Shown here in pieces: positions 7,696 through 17,392 of a stretch of DNA of 64,000 bases; the stretch's first letter is position 1, and each line of letters starts with the position of its first letter. Where the stretch lies: assembly GCA_026416715.1 (NCBI GenBank), contig JAOAEQ010000003.1, positions 1 to 64,000 on the forward strand. Direction: 5' to 3'. The position numbers and the translations under genes are program-made. The DNA comes from a bacterium (GTDB lineage: Bacteria; UBP4; UBA4092; JAOAEQ01). The notes under the pieces are model-generated. The model had not been told where the DNA came from. It did no database searches and saw only the letters and a list, made by a program, of their open reading frames with translations.

Positions 7696-8889
7696 TCATC
7701 TATTCCTAAAAAATTCTTGCTTTATTATAACAATAGTATTCGGTTCTAACAAGAGGTCAACCGAAGTCATCGCTAACGCTTTAGCTGCAGCTAATAAACC
7801 GTTCCATCCTCGGTTTGAACAAGCTGCGGTAGCGAACTCAGGCGAATGTAAACTTACTGGCGGGTCAGTAATAGCGATTTTCGGATGGATTGTCGGAACC
7901 AGTTGGCTGACATTACCGATATCACTGCTACCTAGTCCGTTCGTCGGATAACTCGGCTGTACTTCAATACCTAACAAGTTTAAGTTCTGACTGAATAAAC
8001 GCGCTAACGCCTGATTCGATTGCATCGCCGCATATGATACCGGGGATAGTTTATAGACCAATTTTGCTCCTGTAGCCGTACTCGCAGCGCGAAAACAATT
8101 CAGTACTTTTTCCACCAGTTCTTTAAGATATCCATTCGTTAGACTACGAACGATAAACACGCCGCTCGCATAATCAGGAACAACATTTGCGGCTTTTCCG
8201 CCGGCAGTAATAATGCCATGAATGCGTGAACTGGAAACGATATGCTGTCGTAACGCATTGATATTATTAAAACTTAATAGAAGTGCATCGAGCGCATTAA
8301 TACCTTGTTCCGGAGCAACTGCAGCGTGTGACGCTTTACCAAAAAATTCTACGGTAATGGATTGGTTTGCTAAACTATAATAATCAACAATCGTTTTATT
8401 ATCCGGATGAAACATCATCGCTACATCAAGGGAATCGAATATCCCTTTTTGTAACAGTAGAATTTTACCGCCCCCTTTTTCTTCTGCCGGTGTTCCAATT
8501 ACCTGAATCTGTCCTGGTAGCCCGAGCGAGTGAAAAACATTTTTTAACGCGACCGCTGCTCCAACGGAAGCAACCGCAATTAAATTATGCCCACAACCAT
8601 GCCCGATTTCCGGTAGTGCATCGTATTCCGCAAGTAGCCCAATTACCGGAGTTGAACGCAACCCCTGATATACCGCACGAAATGCGGTTGGTAACTCTGC
8701 AAGATTGAGTTCAATTCTAAACCCCTGCTCGGTTAAATAGTTGGTTAATATTTCTACAGCATAAAACTCTTCAAAAGCCAGTTCCGGTTTCGCATGGATT
8801 TGCTGACTTAAACCAATCAATCTATCCTTAAGCCGGTCAACTTCCTGAATAATTGCTTGTTTCATCTCTTGAATAGTATTGGGCATCAT
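7696..8889 (-). CDS. M20-family amidohydrolase (AbgB/PM20D2-like)
   Basis: The 397-residue protein is a zinc-dependent M20D-type metallopeptidase/amidohydrolase. LLAEYDALPEIGHGCGHN is the signature of the AbgB / p-aminobenzoyl-glutamate hydrolase and PM20D2 branch, with metal-binding histidines in GHGCGHN. The catalytic glutamates lie in TPAEEKGGGK, and a later HSPEF supplies another ligand. Such enzymes remove acyl groups from amino acids or cleave dipeptide-like amides in the cytoplasm; no signal peptide is seen. The adjacent larA-like and ROK genes suggest a catabolic operon, but the substrate is unknown. ATG codons at 8889 and 8886 are both possible. Confidence 0.88.
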   Translation of the reverse strand: MMPNTIQEMKQAIIQEVDRLKDRLIGLSQQIHAKPELAFEEFYAVEILTNYLTEQGFRIELNLAELPTAFRAVYQGLRSTPVIGLLAEYDALPEIGHGCGHNLIAVASVGAAVALKNVFHSLGLPGQIQVIGTPAEEKGGGKILLLQKGIFDSLDVAMMFHPDNKTIVDYYSLANQSITVEFFGKASHAAVAPEQGINALDALLLSFNNINALRQHIVSSSRIHGIITAGGKAANVVPDYASGVFIVRSLTNGYLKELVEKVLNCFRAASTATGAKLVYKLSPVSYAAMQSNQALARLFSQNLNLLGIEVQPSYPTNGLGSSDIGNVSQLVPTIHPKIAITDPPVSLHSPEFATAACSNRGWNGLLAAAKALAMTSVDLLLEPNTIVIIKQEFFRNR

Positions 8890-8930
8890 AGTTCTTACCC
8901 TTGAATATGGTTAGGATTATACACTCGCAA

Positions 8931-10721
8931 TCATCGTTCATTACCTAATATCCGGTGGAGTTCTAGATAAAGTTGAACGATAGTCCATAATGCTCCTTTT
9001 GACGTAGAAGCATGTATCACCTTCACGGGAGTACCAGTTTTCTGGTCTCGGATGAGTTTACTTTCAGTCATATCATGTTCATTATTCCAATATTTCCAAC
9101 TCTCACCGCCAATAAATTCTGCACTTATTATATATTCTTTAATATTCAATTTCCACCATGCACGTTTTAGGTCAGACGATATAACCGTATTCGTATCCAG
9201 CTGGTTCCCGGTTGATGTAGATTGGTTTTTTTGCGCTACCATAACTACGTTATGAAATTCCTGTTCAAACTCGGTCATACCCGCATAAATCTTGCGCCAC
9301 GACGCTAATACCGGCGGTAACTCTCGCTGCATTTTCTGCAATTGAACATACATTTCTGTACCCTGTGGGAGAACGCATTGAGTCTTCCTATTCCTATCCG
9401 TTGTATCAGCTGTTGTCATTCGAACAATCGCAATTAATAGTTCCTGCAGTTTCTGGATATACTCTTTTGCGCTCGGCATTCTCCATACGAAATAACATTT
9501 ATGCCACATTAAATTCCCTTGTTCTGGTTGAGTATCAATCCTCTCACAGATACGGTCAACTTTTCGAATCAGGTCAGCGATTTGGTTAACTGTAACTAAA
9601 TTTCGTTCAGCTAATTCCGCTAGTTTCGCTGAGCTGACAGTAGGTTTACCTGATTTCTTGGTATAAGTTGATATACGGTTAGATGAAACATACTTCCAAG
9701 CGAAATAGGGTTGTATCGCTCGAGTAGAAGGTGTACTCTGTGTTGCGGTTAAATAGAAGATAATATTTCCATACAACCGTGGCATTCCTTCAACATTCTC
9801 AATACCGGTAGAAGATTCAGGATGCGGTCCGATTAACACCACTTTACCTTTTTGATACTCACTAGCAATCATACACCCCTGCTGACATAATTCCGGTTTT
9901 TTCCATTGCGCCGGAACTGTTTCGATTTTAGCGAGAACACGAGAATCAAGTTGAAACGTTGGCCCACACCAGTATTTAAGCTTGAACCGAGAACGAGGAT
10001 AGCCCCAGAATATTGGTAAATCGGAATTAGTCGGTGCTATTTCTACTTCACCAACCGCAGCACTATCAGCTAGAGTATTCGTTACCAAATTCAATCCCAA
10101 CTCCGTATCTGCGGCGAGATACGCTCCAGCACAAACCCCTAAATAACCATTTCCACGTTTTACAAAATTACGAATTGCTGTTAATCCTTTCGGATAGATT
10201 ACATACGCTTGCACGGTGGATAATCCGCCGGGAATTAAAACCAGATTATATCGGTTACGTGTTAGCATCCCATTGCGGATATCCATACCATTAATCATAT
10301 CGCAGTCAACCCCTAACTGTTCGCAGATTCGAACGAAACTTGCCGGGCCATCAAACGTTCGGTCACCGCAATATATCGCTACCTTAGGTAACCGTAAAGT
10401 ATATACCTTTACGGTTCGTGGGAATTCTGTATATATCGGATTTAGCTTAAATTGCTGGCAGATATTAGAAAATAATTCTGTAAATGCAGGGGAACTAGAT
10501 TCCGGAACAATAAAACTGCCAGGTAACACTTCAGTCCCCTGAACCTGAACCGATTCAGCCAGCCAGAATACCGTATATCGGTTTCGTAATAATCGACTCA
10601 CCGCTTTAAAACTATCCAGTTGCCTTTGGTATTCCGTTGAAGAATCGCTTATCGATGAGAGAGGAACAATGTATCCTTTATGATGGCAACCCTGCTCCCG
10701 AGCTCCTAGAGTAATTCCCAT
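8931..10721 (-). CDS. GATase1/BPL_N-like protein with M14-companion N-terminal domain
   Basis: From the ATG at 10721 the product has 596 residues. Residues 15-100 resemble the domain found after the catalytic domain of M14 carboxypeptidases (GYIVPL, then a segment ending GSFIVP), but no M14 catalytic domain is present. Residues 110-330 are a class-I glutamine amidotransferase/DJ-1-like domain close to the biotin ligase N-terminal family: GVCAGAY carries the nucleophilic elbow cysteine and GPHPE the histidine. The C-terminal 250 residues are helical and unassigned. The frame stays open upstream to 10784 and encodes a fine signal peptide (KRLSPLTKFAIIVWYL) preceded by a GAGGTGA ribosome site, but its first codon would be ACG, not ATG. 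So the real start may be 10784. Related proteins: 18685-19527 and 19616-21562. Confidence 0.8.
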   Translation of the reverse strand: MGITLGAREQGCHHKGYIVPLSSISDSSTEYQRQLDSFKAVSRLLRNRYTVFWLAESVQVQGTEVLPGSFIVPESSSPAFTELFSNICQQFKLNPIYTEFPRTVKVYTLRLPKVAIYCGDRTFDGPASFVRICEQLGVDCDMINGMDIRNGMLTRNRYNLVLIPGGLSTVQAYVIYPKGLTAIRNFVKRGNGYLGVCAGAYLAADTELGLNLVTNTLADSAAVGEVEIAPTNSDLPIFWGYPRSRFKLKYWCGPTFQLDSRVLAKIETVPAQWKKPELCQQGCMIASEYQKGKVVLIGPHPESSTGIENVEGMPRLYGNIIFYLTATQSTPSTRAIQPYFAWKYVSSNRISTYTKKSGKPTVSSAKLAELAERNLVTVNQIADLIRKVDRICERIDTQPEQGNLMWHKCYFVWRMPSAKEYIQKLQELLIAIVRMTTADTTDRNRKTQCVLPQGTEMYVQLQKMQRELPPVLASWRKIYAGMTEFEQEFHNVVMVAQKNQSTSTGNQLDTNTVISSDLKRAWWKLNIKEYIISAEFIGGESWKYWNNEHDMTESKLIRDQKTGTPVKVIHASTSKGALWTIVQLYLELHRILGNER

Positions 10722-10977
10722 AGCAGAATGAGTGAGATACCATACAATAATTGCAAATTTCGTTAGAGGAGATAATCGTTTCGTATATCACCTCAGAGTA
10801 ATTAAAGGATGCTAGGGTAAACCCTCAGATTAGGTATGTTTCATGAGGTTGAACACAAACTCGGTGCGATTCACTTTCCGAAACTGATACACAAAACCTC
10901 ATGCACAACCTAGAATGAAAAAATCGATTTATTTTAACCTAAAGTATTTTGACATTCGGAATTTCTCGAAAGGGAAA

Positions 10978-11829
10978 TTATCCTTTAATTCCGGTCATGA
11001 CAATTCCTTTAACAAAATAACGTTGTGCAGCAATAAAAAGAATAATTACCGGCAATAATACTACCAACGTAGCTGCCATTAGATAATGGTACTCTGTCTG
11101 ATACAACCCTTGGAAAACTTGGAGTCCGAGCGCTAATGTTTTTTTATCTGCACTCCGCAGATAAATCAGCGGACCCCAGAAATCGTTCCAGTTCCAAATG
11201 AATGAAAATAGAACGACCGTCGTTAACACCGGTTTTGATAATGGCATAATTATCTGGGTATAAATGCGGAACGAGCTACACCCATCAATCCGTGCCGCTT
11301 CATCTAAGTCGATAGGGATACTGCGGAAAAATTGACGTAGTAAAAAGATAAAAAAAGCGCTTCCGCCGAAATATGCCGGAACGGTTAAGGGATAAAACGT
11401 ATCTACCCAACCAAGTTTCGTAAATAAAATAAAACGCGGGATTTCAGTTACCATAGCTGGTAACATCATCGTACTCAATAGAACGAAAAATAATAATTCT
11501 CGACCTGGGAACCGTAACCGTGCAAAACCGAAAGCAACTAACGAACAGGAAATGAGTTGACCAGTTAACGCGAATGCAGTAATGATAAGCGTATTTTTAA
11601 GCAAAACCGGAAAATTCATCATTGTTAACGCTTGACGATAATTATCGAGTCGAATGGGATTCGGAATCCATACCATGGGTAACCGATTAAGTTGGGTATA
11701 TTCCATCAACGAAGTTCGAATCATCCACAAAAAGGGTAGTAGATAAAGAATACCACCGATGCAAAGTATGGTTATTACGATTATCTTTCCGATACGTTGT
11801 TTTGTTTTTTTACTTTCTATGAAAGACAT
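10978..11829 (-). CDS. Carbohydrate ABC transporter permease, MalG type
   Basis: The 283-residue membrane protein has six predicted helices and the EAA loop (EAARIDGCSSFRIYTQIIMP), the contact site for the ATPase subunit. This is the CUT1 sugar-importer family (MalG, UgpE, LacG). It follows the fused binding protein-permease gene by 62 bp, so both permease subunits are encoded together. No ATPase gene is nearby, as is common for CUT1 systems that share one MsmK-like ATPase. A strong GGAGGAG lies 23 bases before the ATG, unusually far, and I see no better in-frame start. Confidence 0.95.
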   Translation of the reverse strand: MSFIESKKTKQRIGKIIVITILCIGGILYLLPFLWMIRTSLMEYTQLNRLPMVWIPNPIRLDNYRQALTMMNFPVLLKNTLIITAFALTGQLISCSLVAFGFARLRFPGRELLFFVLLSTMMLPAMVTEIPRFILFTKLGWVDTFYPLTVPAYFGGSAFFIFLLRQFFRSIPIDLDEAARIDGCSSFRIYTQIIMPLSKPVLTTVVLFSFIWNWNDFWGPLIYLRSADKKTLALGLQVFQGLYQTEYHYLMAATLVVLLPVIILFIAAQRYFVKGIVMTGIKG

Positions 11830-11891
11830 AACGTTTAAGTGTAATCCAAATTCTCCTCCTTCTGTGTTTTATTAAACGTTAACGATAATGA

Positions 11892-14165
11892 TTACGTTTG
11901 TTCATAATGTACCCAATGCTGGGCTACTTTAAAGTTTAGTATCGTTAAGCCGAGTATGATGAGAAAGAGAATCCAAGCCATAGCGCAAGCATTTCCCATC
12001 GCTAAATATCGGAATGCGTTCTGATATAAATAGAGAATATACACGAGCGTACTATTCGCTGGTCCACCAGGTTCAATCACGCCAGCTGTTCCGGTCATAA
12101 CATACACGGAGGTGAATACTTGGAAAGAATTAATAATTCCAATGATTAAGTTAAAAAAGATCGTCGGGCTTAACATCGGAATTGTTACATATCGGAATTT
12201 ATGCCAAAAATTCGCACCGTCAATTTCTGCTGATTCATACAGATGTTCTGGTATCCCCTGGAGTCCCGCCAGATAGATAATCATCGGACCACCAACGAAA
12301 CTCCATATTGCCATAATAATGATTGCCGGTAATGCCCAAGTCGGTGAGGTTAACCAGCCTAACGCTGGGATCCCGAACCAACTTAATACATAGTTTATTA
12401 AACCAACATCCGGATTATATAACCATCGCCATAATAGACTGATTGCAACTCCGGAAGTCACCGCTGGTAAATAGTAAATAACCCGAAATATATAAATCCC
12501 GCGAATTTTATTGTTAAGTAACATGGCTAAGAAAAGCGAGAAAACCAATCCAAGTGGAACCGTAAAACTGACGTAGTACACGGTATTAAACAAGGATTTT
12601 TTGAACAACGGGTCTGTAAACAACGTTTTATAGTTTTTCAATCCTACCCAATGGGGACTACTTAAAATATCATATTCCGTAAAACTTAATAGGAACGAAG
12701 CGATAATCGGTCCGACAATGAAAATCAGAAATCCTAATAACCACGGGGCGATAAATAAATACCCTTCCATCCAATGGTATTTTCGTGCGGCGATAATTAA
12801 CACTACTAAAAGAATGACCGCAACCGCAATTCCGTAAGGGAAATAATTCGACCATTTGTTACTCCCGGTTTGGAAAGCGCCGTAATCCGGAACCGGTCGT
12901 TTCGCGAATTCCGATAGAAAGATATTGGTTTTTTCCTGCAGTTCCGCTAATCCAGTATCGATAGGCATAGCGTTCATTCTAATTTTTTCAAAAATCGGGT
13001 TCCAAACTCGAGTTAATAATTCTGTTTTCCATGGTGTATCAGGAATATCAACAATCGAATATGATAATGAATCGATGAACAGTTTGATTGAACGCGGTGG
13101 CGGACATAAAAAATAATTGGTATCCGTTGCCACTTCGATATTCGCAGGAACACAATTCTTTTGAACCCCTAACAATTTTTGTCCTTCTGCGCTCGAATAG
13201 AACTTAATAAACTCCCAGGTTTCTTTCGGATGTTTACTACCGCGCGTGATACAATGTCCACCTACGGCTAAAACTGAAATACGTCGGGCACCTTTCGGCA
13301 TCGGCGCAACATCCCACTCGTCAGGATTCATCGTTTCCGTTAATTTAACCAGTTGCCAGGTTCGACCGATAAACATTCCGAGCCGACCATTTTCAAATAA
13401 CTGCATATCTGAAGTATCAGACAGTTGGGCAACAGTCGGCGCTTCTTTCCCATACATACTCATACCCCAAGCTAATGCTTTTCGTGCTTCCGGTGAATTA
13501 ATCGTACATTTCGTTAAATCCGCATTAAAGAATGTCCCGCCAAATGAAGCAATCAGAATTCGCGAATCCGGAATCAAAGTACCGAATTGGTCAATTTTAC
13601 CATCGCCATTCGTATCTTTAGTTAATTTCGTTGCTGCGGCTTTATAATCGTCCCACGTCCAAGTTTCATCCGGATAAGGTATACCCGCTTGGTCAAAAAG
13701 TTTCCGATTATAGAAAATAACGTTGGTCGAAAAATGGATTGGGTACGCATATAACTTTCCATTGAAAGTTAATACATCTCGTACCTGCGGATAGAAAATC
13801 GACATATCAATCTGGTCTTGTTCAATAAACGGGGTTAAATCTAACACCGCATTTTTTGCAACTAATTGCGCTAAAAATGTTCCGACAAGATACATCACAT
13901 CCGGCGGTGTACCGCTTGCCATTTCAACGAGGAAGATTCGCGAAGCTTCCGCATTCGGTTCTAATTGCACGCGAATGTTCGGATGGAGTTTTTCGAATTC
14001 AGCGATAATCCGTTTAATTCCAACAATTTGTTGATGAGCCGTTTCGTAGGTTAAATAGCGGATGGTAACCGGTTTGTTTCCTGAAGAATCCTGGCAAAAA
14101 CTTTGCGTGGTTATAATAGAAAGAGCGAATAGTAAACAATATGATAGTTTGATAATTTTTCTCAT
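11892..14165 (-). CDS. Fusion of sugar-binding protein and ABC permease (MalE-MalF-like)
   Basis: The 757-residue protein joins two subunits that are normally separate. Residues 1-24 are a signal peptide. Residues 32-425 are a family-1 extracellular solute-binding protein (PDVMYL, NVIFYNRKLFDQAGIPYP and TWTWDDY are family hallmarks). A hydrophobic segment at 442-460 crosses the membrane, and 465-757 are a MalF-type permease beginning GYLFIAPWLLGFLIF, with an EAA loop (YESAEIDGANFW) near 640. The binding domain would thus be tethered outside the inner membrane to its own channel. The reading frame is continuous, with no sign of an assembly artefact. It is the first gene of the importer pair and has no visible Shine-Dalgarno sequence. 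Confidence 0.93.
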   Translation of the reverse strand: MRKIIKLSYCLLFALSIITTQSFCQDSSGNKPVTIRYLTYETAHQQIVGIKRIIAEFEKLHPNIRVQLEPNAEASRIFLVEMASGTPPDVMYLVGTFLAQLVAKNAVLDLTPFIEQDQIDMSIFYPQVRDVLTFNGKLYAYPIHFSTNVIFYNRKLFDQAGIPYPDETWTWDDYKAAATKLTKDTNGDGKIDQFGTLIPDSRILIASFGGTFFNADLTKCTINSPEARKALAWGMSMYGKEAPTVAQLSDTSDMQLFENGRLGMFIGRTWQLVKLTETMNPDEWDVAPMPKGARRISVLAVGGHCITRGSKHPKETWEFIKFYSSAEGQKLLGVQKNCVPANIEVATDTNYFLCPPPRSIKLFIDSLSYSIVDIPDTPWKTELLTRVWNPIFEKIRMNAMPIDTGLAELQEKTNIFLSEFAKRPVPDYGAFQTGSNKWSNYFPYGIAVAVILLVVLIIAARKYHWMEGYLFIAPWLLGFLIFIVGPIIASFLLSFTEYDILSSPHWVGLKNYKTLFTDPLFKKSLFNTVYYVSFTVPLGLVFSLFLAMLLNNKIRGIYIFRVIYYLPAVTSGVAISLLWRWLYNPDVGLINYVLSWFGIPALGWLTSPTWALPAIIIMAIWSFVGGPMIIYLAGLQGIPEHLYESAEIDGANFWHKFRYVTIPMLSPTIFFNLIIGIINSFQVFTSVYVMTGTAGVIEPGGPANSTLVYILYLYQNAFRYLAMGNACAMAWILFLIILGLTILNFKVAQHWVHYEQT

Positions 14166-14205
14166 AGTAATTTATAGTAATATAAAAATTTTAATTGGAT
14201 AATGT

Positions 14206-15696
14206 TTATTTACGTATATAATTTTTTTCTGGTTCGATAATCGCTTCAAACTCAATCAATTCAACCGGAACACACTGGATTACTACCGAAGTTGCGCTCG
14301 CTGGACCTGGTGCAGAATCGCGAACGATAATGGTACAAGTTCCAGTATTACAGACATAAAATCGAGCACTACTCTCTCCCCAAAATACCGCAACTGACCC
14401 GATACTCCAGTTGCTTGTTGTCCAGCGTGTATACGGTTGCCATCCACCACTAGCTTGAAACACGGTACTCGCACCAATCGGTTGTAACGTTATTGTGCCA
14501 GTAGGACTAATGGTTAATGGAGTCGGATTTCCAACAGTATCCCAAGCAGTCCATTGGTATGATTGAATCGGCCAACGAAATGCCGCTACTCCTTGCGTAC
14601 CGGAATCAATTGCGTATCTAGTTTCAGCAGCTATCTCCGCTGCTGGCATATATCCGCCGGTATCATACGTAAATTGTAACCCAGCATAAATCGAACAGGT
14701 TCTGACAGCAGTATTCCGTGCATATTTGATAACTCTACCTACCCACGCGGCGGTCTGTTCATAATTTCCGGTGTATGCCATCAGTGCAAGAATTCGTGCT
14801 CCAGCAGTCGAGAGTTTATAATAACTTTGTCCATAAGAATACTCGTTATTACTAGTTTCTGGCATAACAGCTATTGATACTGGGATTGCGGGGTTATATC
14901 GTCGAACAGTAGTCACGATTTCTAGACAGAATTTAACTAATGATAACCCGGTATCGTAATTGTAGGCATTTCCAGGATAGCGAAAACAATCTAAATGGAC
15001 TCCATTAATATCCGGATGGTCTCGAACTAATGGAATGATACACGAATCCATTAAATACTGGCGGTATCGAGGATCCATCGGGCTTATCCAAGTGCTGCTA
15101 ACAGTTGTATAGATACCTAACGTTGCTGCTGATGAATCTGAAAAGCAAATTACCCACGGATGGATTCGAACGTTGGTATTTAACCCTTTAGCAATCTGTG
15201 TCATCCAAACTAATCGAGTCGTATCAAACGTTCCAGATGTTCCTTTAACAAGCAAGAAAACATCGCGTATTTGGTGTGTAGTTGACGTGGTGATGACCGT
15301 AGTAGCAGCGCTACGATTTGAAATGGAACTACCCCAAATCCAATAACTTTTTATGGGTATAGGTGAAGAGACGACCGTGAGATTATTCGTCGTGCTCGCT
15401 TGAGCTGAATTATCCGTTACAACCACATAACACGTTCCAACATCTACCGTAGCGAGAAATGAGACGGTAGCTCCAGAATATGCACTTAAAATTCCCGGTG
15501 CTCCGGAAACCGTTTTAATCGACCAGGTATATGGCGGGACGCCGCCACTAGCGATAAGCACTCTCGTATCCCCGATTACTATGGTTCCTGAACCGTTCAA
15601 GGTTACCGTCGGTGCAGCTATGCCTAGAGAACTAATTATAAGAAAACTTGATAGTATACTTAACAGATATATCCCCAAAAATATTTTTTTATACAT
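14206..15696 (-). CDS. Secreted GHL10-type glycosidase-like protein with two Ig-like domains
   Basis: The 496-residue protein has a signal peptide (1-28), an Ig-like module (about 30-110, with the GG.PPYTWS signature), a TIM-barrel region (about 118-385) and a second Ig-like module (about 390-475, GGWQPYTRWTTSNWSI). The barrel shares GVHLDCFRYPG with the two GHL10/'family 10 glycosylhydrolase' proteins at 31382-33849, where the motif reads GIHLD.IRY. The Asp is a likely catalytic residue by comparison with this family. It ends in PVELIEFEA plus a short charged tail, shared with 18685-19527 and 49988-51781. A good AGGTGAGG ribosome site precedes the ATG. The substrate is unknown. Confidence 0.85.
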   Translation of the reverse strand: MYKKIFLGIYLLSILSSFLIISSLGIAAPTVTLNGSGTIVIGDTRVLIASGGVPPYTWSIKTVSGAPGILSAYSGATVSFLATVDVGTCYVVVTDNSAQASTTNNLTVVSSPIPIKSYWIWGSSISNRSAATTVITTSTTHQIRDVFLLVKGTSGTFDTTRLVWMTQIAKGLNTNVRIHPWVICFSDSSAATLGIYTTVSSTWISPMDPRYRQYLMDSCIIPLVRDHPDINGVHLDCFRYPGNAYNYDTGLSLVKFCLEIVTTVRRYNPAIPVSIAVMPETSNNEYSYGQSYYKLSTAGARILALMAYTGNYEQTAAWVGRVIKYARNTAVRTCSIYAGLQFTYDTGGYMPAAEIAAETRYAIDSGTQGVAAFRWPIQSYQWTAWDTVGNPTPLTISPTGTITLQPIGASTVFQASGGWQPYTRWTTSNWSIGSVAVFWGESSARFYVCNTGTCTIIVRDSAPGPASATSVVIQCVPVELIEFEAIIEPEKNYIRK

Positions 15697-15773
15697 ACAT
15701 ACCTCACCTTTCTTTCAATACTAACCATGTTTAGGCGAATATCCTTGTAAACATTATAGTCCTAAATCTTCAG

Positions 15774-17360
15774 CTAAAAGTTATCCCATAGTATTCGATG
15801 GTTTTGCTTATCACGTATCAATCCATCGGTTTCATTAAATAACGGTGCAACCGTTGCCGGTGGAAGAACCGTAATGATTACACTAACGGATTGTGCCCAA
15901 TACGTATCTTGTGCAGTTAGGACAACTTGACCAGGATGACAAGCGCTAACTACCACCTGCGGTCCAACCGTAGTGTTCAATGATACAATATCGGTTGTAG
16001 ATACCATCCACAGTTGCGTTGGTATCCCGCCGATAAGTTTAAGGGTTGTACTTTGTCCTACAGTAAGCGTTATACTAGTTGCTGAATCAAGGGTCATTCG
16101 AGTTGGATATACTTTCAACTCATCAAACCAACCGATTTGAGCGCCTGCAACATTGGAATATTGCGAACAAGCAACATATCCCGTAGTAAAACCTGAATAG
16201 CTTCCTGTGGGGTCAGACAATTTTGTTCCATCGAACCATACTTTCATATATCCATCAAGGATACTTAATCGGAAATGATGCCAACCGGATTTTCCGGGGT
16301 CAGGGAAATCAGTCGGATAGTTCCATTCTTTTAATGTGGTTATTGTTCCTTGGGTGTTTCGCGCTTGTAAACACAACCGTTTTCGTGCTGGAGTAAAATC
16401 AGCATTTAGCCGAAGATAATGCATCGGTGATGGATGAAAATATGCGAACAGCTGATTATATCGATATGCAGAATCATTTGCATTAGAATTATATCGGCAC
16501 CAGACATACGCTTCAACCGTATAATTACTATCGGTAGAACTTCCGGTATAAGCATAGCCGGTGCCATAATTTTCCTGGGTTAATTGTCCGACATACCCAT
16601 CGTTTCCTGGTGGTAGACCGCCAACTGTGGTTGCAACCGCTACTACATTCCAGCTCATTTCACCTACGCCACCGAGCCCGCCAATAATCCACGGCAGCTG
16701 AAATTTATCGGAAGCTGAAACTAAATCTTGATATGGAGGATGCGGATACGGTAACTCTTCAATGAGATTATATCTTCTTGGAATATAGTCGGTAAAAGAA
16801 CTTATTGGCAGAATACGATGCGTAACTCGACCAGGTGAAACACTGACGGTAGATTCATACACCATCATTTCAGTTGTTCCGTTAGTAAAATAATCAAAAA
16901 GACGGACATGTTCACGAGAACAGTTCAGGATATCGCCACGAACTAAATCAGACCAGCTAATTTGCCGCGATATACTCGGTAAAGTCCAAGTATATAATTT
17001 CCCAGTAGAAATCCCCCAACATCGAGTAACATAGCCGGAACAGTCTACGCCAGCATGACTTGGTGTATGGGTATTGATTGACCACGGCTGACTATTTCCT
17101 GCAATAACACCATTAGCAAGTTTCCAGAAACAGGTAGATAAAGTGTCCCAACCGCCCATATTATAGGGTGCGCCGGTATACCAATAACCTGCTGTGAAAG
17201 TATTCCACGCTGGATTAGCATTCGCCGATGAACAGAGCCATGTAGCCGTATAATAAGAATAAGCGATACTCATCACACTATCTCGTGATATTGGATATCC
17301 TGAAACGGAAAATATAAACATTATTATTATGAAAACCAATATTATTTTTTCATTAACCAT
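15774..17360 (-). CDS. Secreted NlpC/P60-like peptidase with lectin-like and Ig-like domains
   Basis: The 528-residue protein has a signal peptide (1-22) and an NlpC/P60-type domain: Cys107 in DCSGYVTRCWG is the nucleophile, RGDIL (141-145) the usual turn, and His151 in HVRLF the base. This fold cleaves peptidoglycan peptides or acts as a transglutaminase/acyltransferase. A jelly-roll (concanavalin-like, LamG-type) domain follows at about 225-425 (WHHFRLSILDGYMKVWFDG), then an Ig-like module and the tail ATVAPLF. It is the larger copy of a tandem pair with 17393-18679 and has the extra Ig module. No Shine-Dalgarno is visible at the start. Confidence 0.85.
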   Translation of the reverse strand: MVNEKIILVFIIIMFIFSVSGYPISRDSVMSIAYSYYTATWLCSSANANPAWNTFTAGYWYTGAPYNMGGWDTLSTCFWKLANGVIAGNSQPWSINTHTPSHAGVDCSGYVTRCWGISTGKLYTWTLPSISRQISWSDLVRGDILNCSREHVRLFDYFTNGTTEMMVYESTVSVSPGRVTHRILPISSFTDYIPRRYNLIEELPYPHPPYQDLVSASDKFQLPWIIGGLGGVGEMSWNVVAVATTVGGLPPGNDGYVGQLTQENYGTGYAYTGSSTDSNYTVEAYVWCRYNSNANDSAYRYNQLFAYFHPSPMHYLRLNADFTPARKRLCLQARNTQGTITTLKEWNYPTDFPDPGKSGWHHFRLSILDGYMKVWFDGTKLSDPTGSYSGFTTGYVACSQYSNVAGAQIGWFDELKVYPTRMTLDSATSITLTVGQSTTLKLIGGIPTQLWMVSTTDIVSLNTTVGPQVVVSACHPGQVVLTAQDTYWAQSVSVIITVLPPATVAPLFNETDGLIRDKQNHRILWDNF

Positions 17361-17392
17361 TTGGCTATTTAACGCTATTCAAATATTAACTA

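Noticed and set aside
10842-10903. 9-bp inverted repeat CATGAGGTT/AACCTCATG as terminator or operator
   Set aside because: The 44-base loop and lack of a T-run or half-site spacing give little support.
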